Assembly: GCA_016720585.1 (NCBI GenBank)
Contig: JADKKH010000001.1
Span: 868,001-932,000, forward strand
DNA from: Chitinophagaceae bacterium
Lineage (GTDB): Bacteria; Bacteroidota; Bacteroidia; Chitinophagales; Chitinophagaceae
DNA: 64,000 bases
Reading direction: 5' to 3'
Shown here: positions 25,881-35,142 of the stretch, piece after piece
Layout of the letters: every line of letters begins with the position of its first letter
Position numbering within the stretch: the first letter of the stretch is position 1
The notes under the pieces: model-generated
Database searches by the model: none
The model's input: only the letters and a program-made list of their open reading frames with translations
What the model was told of the DNA's origin: nothing
Program-made: the position numbers and the translations under genes

Positions 25881-26441
25881 ATGCGAAAACTGGGCATGGA
25901 AGAACTGGGACGTAAATCTGTGGAAGAGTTTAAGCTGTCGGATAAAACCCCCATTATTGTGGTGCTGGAAAATATACGCAGCGCCTATAATGTAGGAAGT
26001 GTGTTTCGCACTTCGGATGCTTTTTTGATTGAAGCTATTTATATCATTGGGTATACATCCCAGCCTCCCCATAAAGAAATAAAAAAGACAGCCTTGGGTG
26101 CCGAAGAATCGGTGCGGTGGAAACATTTTGAAACATCAGCAGAAGCCATTGCTGATCTGAAAGAAAACGGATATAGTGTTTACGCAGTTGAACAAACAGA
26201 GGGAAGTTTTAAATTGAACGCGTTGACTTTTGATTCCGGTGAGAAAATGGCAGTTATTTTCGGGAATGAAAAAGCAGGTGTGGAGCAATCAACCCTTTTG
26301 CTTTGCGATGGTTGTATCGAAATACCCCAGTTGGGAATGAAACATTCGCTGAATATTGCCACCGCAGCAGGGGTGGTGTTGTGGGAATTGGTCAGAGAAA
26401 GAATAAACCCCCTGTCCCCGCCAGCTGGCGGGGAGACTTAG
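25881..26441 (+). CDS. TrmH/SpoU-family RNA 2'-O-methyltransferase
   Basis: 186 aa, SPOUT fold. Motifs: VVLENIRSAYNVGSVFRTSD (motif 1), MAVIFGNEKAGVEQS (motif 2) and IPQLGMKHSLNIATAAGVVL (motif 3). It methylates a ribose in tRNA or rRNA; the exact target cannot be told. It lacks the N-terminal L30e-like substrate domain of RlmB. The last residues (NPLSPPAGGET) are encoded by a dispersed palindrome, so the true end was probably altered by that element. Alternative start at 25896. Confidence 0.88.
   Translation: MRKLGMEELGRKSVEEFKLSDKTPIIVVLENIRSAYNVGSVFRTSDAFLIEAIYIIGYTSQPPHKEIKKTALGAEESVRWKHFETSAEAIADLKENGYSVYAVEQTEGSFKLNALTFDSGEKMAVIFGNEKAGVEQSTLLLCDGCIEIPQLGMKHSLNIATAAGVVLWELVRERINPLSPPAGGET
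26405..26440. repeat. Dispersed palindromic element overlapping the trmH 3' end
   Basis: AACCCCCTGTCCCCGCCAGC runs into TGGCGGGGAGACTTAGAT. It shares ACCCCCTGTCCCC and the ACTTAG end with the element at 13034-13064 but carries a CCCCGCCAGCTGGCGGGG core, a 16-nt perfect palindrome. Confidence 0.7.
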
Positions 26442-26467
26442 ATCATAGACTCATTTAATTTTAAAAA

Positions 26468-27376
26468 ATGTCGAAAGTAAAAAGCTACTTGTCTCTTATA
26501 AAATTCTCTCACACTATTTTCGCAATGCCTTTTGCGTTGATTGGTTTTTCCCTGGGAATTTTTGAAACAACTTCACTGATTCCCGGTTGGCATAAATGGA
26601 TCTTTCCTCCCCAGTTTGACTGGAATAATTTATTAATAAAATTTTTACTGGTCGTTCTTTGCATGGTCTTTGCACGCAGCGCAGCCATGGCATTCAACCG
26701 GTATCTGGACAGACAATATGATGCCATGAATCCAAGAACAGCGATACGGGAAATACCAAAAGGAATTATTACGCCAAATAAAGCTTTGTTGTTTACACTA
26801 CTCAGCAGCTTACTTTTTATAGCCTGTACCTTCTTTCTCAACCGTCTTTGTTTTTATTTATCACCTGTGGCATTAGCGGTTGTTTTGGGGTATAGTTATA
26901 CAAAGCGATTTACTCCGCTCTGTCATTTAATACTGGGTTTGGGATTATCGTTAGCGCCGATAGGCGCATATCTTGCTGTATCAGGTCAGTTTGCTTTATT
27001 GCCCATTCTATTTTCATTGGCAGTTATTTTCTGGGTCAGTGGTTTTGATATAATTTATGCCTTGCAGGACGAAGAATTTGATAAATCCCAAAAACTGTTT
27101 TCTATGCCGGCCTGGTTAGGTAAAGGGAAAGCCTTGCGGGTGTCTGAATTTTTACATCTCCTGAGCGCTGCAGTCATCATAGCTGCAGGGTGGTTTGGAG
27201 GCTTTGGCTGGCTATATTGGTGTGGACTGTCCGTTTTTGTTGGAATGCTTATCTACCAGCACACCCTTGTAAAACCTACTGATCTGAGAAAAGTGAATCT
27301 TGCATTTATGACCACTAATGGTATCGCTTCCGTTGTTTTCGCCATCTTTGTCATAGGTGATTTATTTATTAATTAA
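26468..27376 (+). CDS. UbiA-family prenyltransferase (4-hydroxybenzoate polyprenyltransferase-like)
   Basis: 302 aa integral membrane protein with about eight transmembrane segments. The first Asp-rich motif is NRYLDRQYD (about residues 77-85) and the second DEEFDKSQKLF (about 199-209), the two prenyl-diphosphate/Mg sites. The MNPRTAIREIPKG segment points to the 'UbiA-like' subgroup that in menaquinone-only organisms acts in the futalosine route (MqnP). Since Bacteroidota make menaquinone, MqnP is a fair guess, but no mqn gene is nearby to support it. Confidence 0.85.
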   Translation: MSKVKSYLSLIKFSHTIFAMPFALIGFSLGIFETTSLIPGWHKWIFPPQFDWNNLLIKFLLVVLCMVFARSAAMAFNRYLDRQYDAMNPRTAIREIPKGIITPNKALLFTLLSSLLFIACTFFLNRLCFYLSPVALAVVLGYSYTKRFTPLCHLILGLGLSLAPIGAYLAVSGQFALLPILFSLAVIFWVSGFDIIYALQDEEFDKSQKLFSMPAWLGKGKALRVSEFLHLLSAAVIIAAGWFGGFGWLYWCGLSVFVGMLIYQHTLVKPTDLRKVNLAFMTTNGIASVVFAIFVIGDLFIN

Positions 27377-27383
27377 AAGGGAC

Positions 27384-27445
27384 CGCAGATTATTATGATT
27401 AAAGTGAAAAACCTGCGCGTATCTTAATCATCTTAAAAATCTGCG
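27384..27445. repeat. Intergenic nested palindrome (CGCAGATT family)
   Basis: Outer arms CGCAGATT (27384-27391) and AATCTGCG (27438-27445); inner arms ATGATTAA (27395-27402) and TTAATCAT (27424-27431). It fills most of the gap between the prenyltransferase and ruvX genes. Confidence 0.75.
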
Positions 27446-27455
27446 TTCTGATTTC

Positions 27456-27872
27456 ATGGCAAGAATACTATCCATAGACTACGGTCTCAAAAGAACCGGC
27501 ATTGCCGTTACGGATCCGCTGCAGATCATTGCGACGGGACTAACTACGCTACATTCAAAAGAATTAATTCCTTTTTTAAAAAATTATTTTATTAAAGAAG
27601 AAGTGGAATTGATTATTATCGGCTGGCCAACCCATTGGGATGATTCGGCCACCCATGCAACCCCCCTGGTAGCAAAATGTATAAAGGAGTTGGCAAAAAA
27701 TTTTCCGGCCATGCCACTTAAGAAAGTAGATGAACGCTATACCTCCAAAATGGCGAAAGCGGCCATGCTGGAAATGGGATTGAAGAAAAAAGACCGGCGC
27801 AACAAAGCCCTGGTGGATGAAATAGCTGCTACCATTATGTTACAGGAATATCTGCGGGCTTTGAGTGCTTAG
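27456..27872 (+). CDS. ruvX: Holliday junction resolvase RuvX (YqgF)
   Basis: 138 aa RNase H-fold nuclease: MARILSIDYGLKRTGIAVTD with the first catalytic Asp (residue 7), the central LIIIGWPTHWD, the KKVDERYTSKMA segment and the C-terminal VDEIAATIMLQEYL with the last acidic residue. Usual YqgF length. The family is linked to rRNA 5' processing as well as junction resolution. It is followed by def after 141 nt. Confidence 0.93.
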   Translation: MARILSIDYGLKRTGIAVTDPLQIIATGLTTLHSKELIPFLKNYFIKEEVELIIIGWPTHWDDSATHATPLVAKCIKELAKNFPAMPLKKVDERYTSKMAKAAMLEMGLKKKDRRNKALVDEIAATIMLQEYLRALSA

Positions 27873-28013
27873 TAAGTAAAAAAGTAGTGAAGTAAATATG
27901 CGGATTACTTGGCGATTACTTTCTCTGCGGGTAATTTTGCTGATTCAGGGAAACAGGTACTTTATGTACTTTTTGCCATTGTTACTTTTCAACAAAAGAA
28001 TGAGATAAGAAAT

Positions 28014-28592
28014 ATGATCCTTCCCATCGTAGCTTACGGCCACCCGGTACTCCGGAAAATCGCACCCGCCATAACGCCCGAATATCCGCAACTGGATAAA
28101 TTCATTGAGGATATGTGGGAAACCATGTATGCCAGTTCCGGAGTAGGACTGGCAGCACCGCAGGTCAATAAAAATATCCGGTTTTTTATCGTGGACACGG
28201 AACAGATGTTTAAAAATATGGATGAGGAAGAAACAAAAGAGTACCCGGATGCACCAGGCGTGAAGGGTGTTTTTATTAATGCCCGGATGGTGGAACTTGA
28301 AGGTGATGAATGGTCCTATAATGAAGGCTGCCTGAGTATCCCCAAGATCCGGGAGGATATTTACCGCTCAGAAATCATCACACTACAATATCATGATCAG
28401 CATTTTGAACAACATACCCAAACTTTTTCGGGTCTTTCTGCCAGGGTCATCCTGCATGAATACGATCATATAGAGGGAAAACTGTTTATTGATCATATTT
28501 CCCCCCTTAAAAGAAAGCTGATGAAGGGAAAACTGAACGATATTTCCAAAGGCAAAGTGAACGTAGATTATAAAATGCTTTTCCCGGGATAA
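28014..28592 (+). CDS. def: Peptide deformylase
   Basis: Removes the formyl group from nascent proteins; needs Fe2+ or Zn2+. I choose the ATG at 28014 (MILPIVAYGHPVLRKIAP), the normal family start; the longer frame from 27909 adds 35 residues that do not fit. Motif 1 GVGLAAPQ (about 43-50), motif 2 EGCLS with Cys106, motif 3 HEYDHIEG with His148, Glu149 and His152. There is a short acidic insert (MDEEETKEYPDAPG) between motifs 1 and 2, common in Bacteroidota homologues. Confidence 0.95.
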   Translation: MILPIVAYGHPVLRKIAPAITPEYPQLDKFIEDMWETMYASSGVGLAAPQVNKNIRFFIVDTEQMFKNMDEEETKEYPDAPGVKGVFINARMVELEGDEWSYNEGCLSIPKIREDIYRSEIITLQYHDQHFEQHTQTFSGLSARVILHEYDHIEGKLFIDHISPLKRKLMKGKLNDISKGKVNVDYKMLFPG

Positions 28593-28779
28593 CTGTCTGG
28601 CTCTTAATATTTTATTTTTTCTTAATTAATTTTGGTAGAATAAATCTTCTGGTTATCTTCAATTCATATTTCTGATTTGCACCTATCAGTAAATTCTTTT
28701 CGTTAGTTGCCACCACTTTCCTTTTAAGAACCAATTTTCCATGCTTTAGTGCGTATTGAAACAATTTAAACCAACGCTT

Positions 28780-29370
28780 ATGCGAAGAATTACACTTTTC
28801 TTCATGGCAGTAATGCTTGCCATTTCGTTTAGCAGCAGAGCCCAGGTGCCTTCCACCAGTCCATTTAACGGCGTAGTACCGGCGATTATGAATACCGCCG
28901 GTGGTTCATTTGATACGCCCACCTATCCGGCGTTTCCGCTCCGTATCGAGTGGAGTTTTGGTGAAATGGTACTTATCCAGGCATTTGCACCGCCCGATAG
29001 TTCGGTGCTGGTCACCCAGGGCGTATTGCAGCCCTGCACCGACAAAATAGGGCCTTATCCCTATACAGTATTATTTGAAGCGGGAGATTATAAACTTTTT
29101 CCCAATCCCACTTCCGGTAAGTTTGAAGTAGATTTTTTTGTAAAGACACCGGGAACCATGAGTCTTCAATTAATTAACTCCACAGGACAGACCCTGATGA
29201 CCAAAAGCTATCATTATGATGGCTGTTGCCGTATTGAACTGTTCGACATTTCAAGGTTCCCTAACGGGGTATATTTTGTGGTGGCAGATTTAAAACCTGA
29301 TGAGCTTCGGGTGGGGGATAATATCCAGGTTACCCGGCACAGCGGGCTGAAGGTGATAAAAATTGACTAA
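28780..29370 (+). CDS. Short exported protein with T9SS C-terminal sorting domain (module copy 1)
   Basis: From the ATG at 28780 (MRRITLFFMAVMLAISFSSR) it is 196 aa with a signal peptide. The middle has the WSFGEMVLIQAF...LVTQGVLQP pattern found in many exported Bacteroidota proteins. The last 85 residues are a type A T9SS sorting domain: YKLFPNPTSGKFEVDF, then GVYFVVADLKP and a closing GLKVIKID. It should be secreted by the type IX system and attached to the surface. Nearly identical to 34516-35106. It lies 36 nt upstream of a giant adhesin gene, apparently in one operon. Confidence 0.82.
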   Translation: MRRITLFFMAVMLAISFSSRAQVPSTSPFNGVVPAIMNTAGGSFDTPTYPAFPLRIEWSFGEMVLIQAFAPPDSSVLVTQGVLQPCTDKIGPYPYTVLFEAGDYKLFPNPTSGKFEVDFFVKTPGTMSLQLINSTGQTLMTKSYHYDGCCRIELFDISRFPNGVYFVVADLKPDELRVGDNIQVTRHSGLKVIKID

Positions 29371-29406
29371 AAAAACCAAGACTACTAAAAAATAAAAAAA
29401 TAATAC

Positions 29407-32400
29407 ATGAAAAGATTCTATCATTACTGACAATCATATTGCTGGCTGCGGTGAGCAGTTACAGCCAGGCTCCCGGTATCTTCAATTACCAGGGGGTTGC
29501 CCGCAACTCGGTGGGTAATGTATTGGCAAATAAATCCATCAGCCTGCGTCTGACCATTCATGATGGTACTGCAGCAGGTCCTACGGTATACCAGGAATCC
29601 AGGACAGTGATCACCAATCCGTTTGGATTGTTCAATGTACAGGTAGGCAGCCCGGGTGCTACCGGTGTAACAGGCAACATACCGGGAGTAGCCTGGGGTG
29701 TTGGCGCCAAGTATATGCAGGTGGAAATAGATCCCAATGGAGGCGCAGCCTTTATTAATATCGGAACGGCGCAGTTAGCCAGTGTTCCATATGCATTGCT
29801 GGCGAACTCGGCCATGGATTTAATACTTCCTTTTAATAAGACACAAGCTGATGCAGGAACTTTGTTTAAAATCACCAACTCTAACACTACCTCAGCTGGT
29901 GCTACATCGCTGGAAGGATTAACTAATTCGACAGCAAATAGTGTATCGGCAATAATAGGAACCGTTACTTCTGTTGCGCCGGGTGGATTCTCTGCCGGTG
30001 TAAGAGGTATCAATAATGGTACTGCTGGATTAGGTATTGGTGTATATGGAAGTCAGAACGGTAGTGGCTGGGGTGTGTATGGTACTACACCCAGTGGTAT
30101 CGGTGTTAATGGAGGTTCAACATCAGGAATTGGTGTTAATGGTTTATCAACCTCGGGTATTGGTGTTTTGGGAACAAGTACTTCAGGTGCCGGTGTTTCT
30201 GGGACCAGCAGTACAAGTAATGCAGGTTCTTTTTTCAATACAAATGCTGCTAATGCAGCAATGCACCAACCGCCCCACATCAATAAGTCAGGCCAGCACA
30301 AATAACACAGCACTTGCAGTAAGTGGCCCCGGTATCTGGGGAAGTGCCATAGGCATTACCAATACAACAACTGGAATGGAATGGAGAACCAGTGTGAATG
30401 GTACAACATATACGGTTACAAAAATACCCGGTGCTACTTTTTCTCCTTTTACATTACTATCAGACGGCCAGGTTGAATTTCCAAGTACAGCCGGGGCTAC
30501 CAGGCTTCGTATCCTTGATAATGGTAACGTGGGTGTTGGTATTACAACTCCTACACATAGGTTGGAAGTGCAGGGTATTGAACGCATCAATGCAACCACG
30601 CTTCAGGAAGGTGGTGAACTGCGTTTCCAGGAAGGCACTCTTTTTGGAGCGCCCAATCATTGGATCATCGATAACTTTCAGTCATTTGCCGGCGGGAATA
30701 AATTCAGGCTTTGGAATGATGTGGGTGGCATGAACATTCAGATGATGCCCGGTGGTAAAACAGCCATAGGTAATATGGTATTCAGCGATCAGCCACAAAG
30801 CACACTGGATGTAGAAGGAAACCTGGCGGTAGGAGCTACCTATTCCGGAACAACCGCTGCCCCGGCCAATGGCGCCATTATAGAAGGGAGTGTAGGTATT
30901 GGTACAAATAACCCGGGAACAGATAAGGTACAGATACTGCAGGCAGGAGCAACAGGTAACGGTTTATTTGTGAACAAAACAAATGCTGCTAATACCAGCT
31001 TTGCTTTAAGCGTTTCTGATGCAGATATTACTTCAGTAGGTTTTTTTAACGGGGGTGTATTTTCTTCAAAAGGAGTTGGAGGAGCTACAGTTTTAAGTGG
31101 ACAAACATCCATTAAAGGGGTTGCCCGTCTTGCCGGTGGTGTTGGTGTTAATGGTGGTAGTGGTCCTGGCGGAATTGGTGTAGCTGGTGTTACAAGTACA
31201 GGAATTGGTGTAGTTGGTTTAGCATCTGCTCCCGGAGGATATGGATTAGTAACTGTTGGCCAGGTACAAATACAGGGACAGGGTGCTGCCCTTAACCGGA
31301 TACTCACCAGTGATGCAGTTGGTAATGCCACCTGGCAGAATCCGGCATTAGTATTAGGTGGTCTGTTCTGGTCAACCACGGGTAATGCCGCTACAGTTGA
31401 TGGAACTAATTTTATCGGTACTACAGACAACGTACCTTTTAACTTCAGAGTTAACAACCTGCCTTCAGGTAAGATTGATCAGTTTACAGCAAATAATTCT
31501 TTAGGCTATACAGCGTTAGCCAATAACACGAGCGGTATTTTCAATTCTGCTTTTGGCCACTTTGCTTTAAATGCTAATACAACTGGTTTTGAAAATACAG
31601 CTATTGGTGCTCGTAGTCTTCGCATAAATACAACTGGCAATTTTAATAGTGCCCTGGGTGTAATAGCATTAGAAAATAATACTACAGGTTTTCAAAACAT
31701 TGCCATAGGGGTGCAGGCTTTAAATGCAAATACAACGGGTGGTTTCAACACCGCGGTGGGAACTGCGGCTATGAATTTAAATATTTCAGGTAATAATAAT
31801 ATTGCTATGGGCAATTTCACGTTGTCTTCAAATAACACCGGAAATCAAAATACAGCCTTAGGAACCCAGTCACTTCAATTTAATAGCGCGGGAACTAATA
31901 ATACTGCCGTTGGCGTAGTAGCGCTTCAAGCAAATACCACCGGATCAGGCAATACAGCATTAGGTAGTTTTGCCAATGTTACATTAGGAAACCTGACCAA
32001 TGCTACTGCTATTGGTTTTAATGCCCAGGTAAGCGCCAGCAACAGTTTGGTTTTGGGTAATGGTGCCAATGTGGGAATTGGAATATCTGCTCCAACGGAA
32101 AATTTACATTTAGTCGGCCGCTTACAAGTTGACAGAAATCCTATAACTGTACTGCCAGCCGCGACCTGGGTTGATGAAGATGTTCGCATCAACAGCGGTG
32201 ACGCTCAACTGGCATTATATAGTCTTCAAAATGGCTTAGCATCCGGTGCCATATCATTGAAAGAGGTAGATGGAGCAGGGAACCTGACCAACCAATGGGC
32301 CCTGCAACGGCTGACAAGCGGTAATTTCGATATTGGATATGGAACGGGCGTAGATCCCGGTACAGCAGGAAGCATTATGCGGTTACAATCCAATGGTAGT

Positions 32401-33588
32401 GTTGGTATCGGAACAACTACTCCTTTTTTAAAATTTCATGTGAATTCTGGAAACAGCTTTTTTACTTCTATGCTGGAAGCACAGGATGCTAATAATGCAG
32501 GTCCGCATCAATATTTTTATTCAGGCGGTGAATTTAGCCTCGTTGATTATATCCGCACAGATTATGCACTTGACCCAAACCGCCAGGGAGCACTTGAGGT
32601 CCGTGGTTTCAACAGGCTTAATCTATCTCCAACTAATTCTATTGATATGTTAGGCGGCATGACCATCATCAGCAATGGTAATGTTGGTATTGGCCAGCCT
32701 ACACCTGTTGCACAACTTCATATTAATAATACAGCTGCCGGTAGAGGTGGCCTGTTTGTAAACCAGAATACTGAAGTGCTTATCCCTGGTGCCAGAGTTT
32801 TAAGCGGTGGGGTAATTACAAATGATGCCTCAATTACATTTCCGGCTTTAATGGGAAAAAACTCTATTTATGCTCAAAGAGGTGATTTTTTAAGTGGAAC
32901 TGTAATCCTATCAAATCTTCCGGAAACGGGTGTTTTAGCATTTTCACCGGCCGGTACAGGTGCACAGGGAACATCAGTTACCGGGAGAGGCGTTTTTGCT
33001 TCCTCAAACTCCGGGTTGGCTTTACGGGTTGTTACATCAACAGGTCAGGCAATTCATAGTACAGGTGGTGTAAGACTGGAAGGAATTGGAGAAGCCAATG
33101 GTAAAGTATTAACAAGTGATGCGGTGGGAAATGCTACCTGGCAGAATTTGATAACACCTGCTGTGGGTATTAGTATTAGTAACTTAACATCTACCCAATC
33201 TATTCCTAATAATGCATTTACTGATATTACGACATGGGCATCTGTTTTATATGAGGACGGCGGGGCCAATTTTAATGGTGGCACTGGTGAATATACAATC
33301 ACTGTGGCGGGTATGTATCATATATACACGTCAGTCGATTGGCTGACTTTTGCAAATGCTGCAACGCTTATTGCGACAGATGTTCTCGTAAATGGCGTTT
33401 CAGTCGCAAGAGATTTTTCAAACCAGGTATTAGCCGGAGCTTTCCCGTCCACATCTCAGGTTACTTTTGAGACAAAGCTGAATGTAGGAGATGTGGTAAA
33501 AGTTCAGGCCTATCAGAATTCAGGTGCCGCGGTACAACTGAATGATTCTGGCAACGCTTCAAGATTTACAGTAAGACTTATAAAGTAA
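29407..33588 (+). pseudogene. Giant surface adhesin / tail-fibre-like protein (module copy 1), two frameshifts
   Basis: Compared with the intact paralogue at 35143, the start ATGAAAAGATTC lacks one A, so ATG 29407 soon hits TGA. The main frame resumes from 29428 on, and an extra C in CCCC at about 30276-30279 shifts it again; the second frame runs to 33588. Joined product about 1390 aa: signal peptide, an N-terminal domain starting APGIFNYQGVARNSVGNVLA, four 10-residue SGIGVNG-type repeats (30093-30212), YadA-head-like repeats such as NTAIGARSLRINTTG (about 31500-32060), hinge words LTSDAVGNATWQN twice, and a C1q/TNF-like C-terminal beta domain. A fragment with its own start at 30037 could in principle be translated without signal peptide. 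May be intact if the two indels are errors. Confidence 0.75.
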
Positions 33589-33619
33589 TTTATAATTATC
33601 AATTATTAAAAACGAAAAA

Positions 33620-34285
33620 ATGAAAAAAATAATTCTTATAACCACCTTTAGTTTTTTTACCCTGGCAGGATTTTGCCAGAAAGAAGAACTCAACCGGAAA
33701 TCAGAAGTTCCAAAAGAACTTACAATAAATGGTAAGCCTTACAGCCAGTATAAAGCTGAGCAGGATGCGCTCAAAAAACAACAGGAAGCGAACAAACAGT
33801 CTGTAATTAAAAGTCCGCAGGAAATTTCTATTAATGCAGCTGATTTCAAACCTGCACCTGCAATAGTTCAGCCCGTATCGAGTAAGCCTGCCAATGGGAC
33901 GATAGTGGATGATGGGAAGACAGACGTCTTGAAAGCAAGCATCGAAATGTCTAAAACAGTTGCTAAGCCAAAAGAAACGGAAGCGCAAAAGCCTGTAGAA
34001 GCCAAAAATGCAGAGGTGCAAACTTTGCAAATTATTGCTCCGCCTGAACTTAAACTACAAGCGATATCCCAAACGCTTCCAGTTGTTGCATCTGGTGCTG
34101 GGGAAAAAAACAAAGTTCAGCCCGTTGCGGCTAAGGAAGTGGCTCCTTCACAATCCATAGGTTTACCTACGCTGAAAGTTGCACAGGTAGAAGCAGAACC
34201 TGCAGCTACTAAAGTGGCAGAAGTTAAACCTGCGGTTTCTTCTTCATCAGACAGCAAACAACAATTACCTGCTAAGAAAGATTAA
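33620..34285 (+). CDS. Exported K/P/A-rich low-complexity protein
   Basis: 221 aa with signal peptide MKKIILITTFSFFTLAGFCQ. After a short ELTINGKPYSQYKAEQDALK region the sequence is low complexity, rich in Lys, Pro, Ala, Val and Glu (for example KPKETEAQKPVEAKNAEVQ). It resembles the tail of the copy 2 adhesin (residues 1220-1407) in composition. It follows the copy 1 adhesin after 31 nt and is probably cotranscribed. Function unknown; perhaps a periplasmic or wall-spanning stalk. Confidence 0.65.
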   Translation: MKKIILITTFSFFTLAGFCQKEELNRKSEVPKELTINGKPYSQYKAEQDALKKQQEANKQSVIKSPQEISINAADFKPAPAIVQPVSSKPANGTIVDDGKTDVLKASIEMSKTVAKPKETEAQKPVEAKNAEVQTLQIIAPPELKLQAISQTLPVVASGAGEKNKVQPVAAKEVAPSQSIGLPTLKVAQVEAEPAATKVAEVKPAVSSSSDSKQQLPAKKD

Positions 34286-34318
34286 TGTTTCGAAGTTGAA
34301 AACAATAAAAACAAATGA

Positions 34319-34346
34319 AGAAAGCTCCATCAGGGGCTTTCTTTAT
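34319..34346 (+). terminator. Terminator between the two adhesin modules
   Basis: AAGAAAGC / GCTTTCTT stem around CTCCATCAGG with a short T-rich tail, ending the copy 1 operon. The 230-nt gap to the copy 2 gene otherwise shows weak similarity to the region upstream of copy 1. Confidence 0.6.
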
Positions 34347-34515
34347 TATAGCATGAGAAAAATCATTTTTTTTAAAAGAAGTTTTCTTTCTACCTTTATT
34401 TAATATTTCTGATTAGCACGTTTCAGGTTATCCTCTTCACTAGTAGCAACCATTATCCTAATAACAGCCTTTAGTCTGACCCCATTATTATTTAACAACC
34501 TTAAACACTATGCTT

Positions 34516-35106
34516 ATGAGAAGAATTACACTTTTCTTCCTGGCGGTTTCCTTAGCCATTTCGTTTAGCAGCAGTGCCCAGGTGCCTTCCACCAGTCCAT
34601 TTAACGGCGTAGTACCGGCGATTATGAATACCGCCGGAGGTTCATTTGATACGCCTACCTATCCGGCGTTTCCGCTTCGTATAGAATGGAGTTTTGGTGA
34701 AATGGTACTTATCCAGGCATTTGCACCGCCCGACAGTTCGGTGCTGGTCACCCAGGGCGTATTGCAGCCCTGCACCGACAAAATAGGGCCATATCCCTAT
34801 ACAGTATTATTTGAAGCAGGGGATTACAAGCTTTTTCCCAATCCCACTTCCGGTAAGTTTGAAGTAGATTTTTTTGTAAAGACACCGGGAACCATGAGTC
34901 TTCAATTAATTAACTCCACGGGACAGACCCTGATGACCAAAAGCTATCATTATGATGGCTGTTGCCGTATTGAACTGTTCGACATTTCAAGGTTCCCTAA
35001 CGGGGTATACTTTGTGGTGGCAGATTTAAAACCTGATGCGCTTCGTGTGGGTGATAACATTGAAGTTACCCGGCACAGTGGCCTGAAGGTGATAAAAATT
35101 GACTAA
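34516..35106 (+). CDS. Short exported protein with T9SS C-terminal sorting domain (module copy 2)
   Basis: 196 aa from ATG 34516 (an ATG 6 nt upstream adds two residues). Differs from the copy 1 protein at only a handful of positions, mostly in the signal peptide and near the C-terminus (KPDALRVGDNIEVTRHS versus KPDELRVGDNIQVTRHS). Same W-GE-TQG-QP middle and PNPTSGKFEV sorting domain. The pairing with a following adhesin is also the same, which suggests the small protein works with the adhesin, for example as a secreted partner or anchor (inference). Confidence 0.82.
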   Translation: MRRITLFFLAVSLAISFSSSAQVPSTSPFNGVVPAIMNTAGGSFDTPTYPAFPLRIEWSFGEMVLIQAFAPPDSSVLVTQGVLQPCTDKIGPYPYTVLFEAGDYKLFPNPTSGKFEVDFFVKTPGTMSLQLINSTGQTLMTKSYHYDGCCRIELFDISRFPNGVYFVVADLKPDALRVGDNIEVTRHSGLKVIKID

Positions 35107-35142
35107 AAAAACCAAGACTACTAAAAAATAAAAAAATAATAC

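Noticed and set aside
30053..31457. Long minus-strand frames across the adhesin genes
   Set aside because: They are mirror frames of repetitive Gly/Thr/Val codons; translations are low-complexity Pro/Thr/Ala and have no start context.
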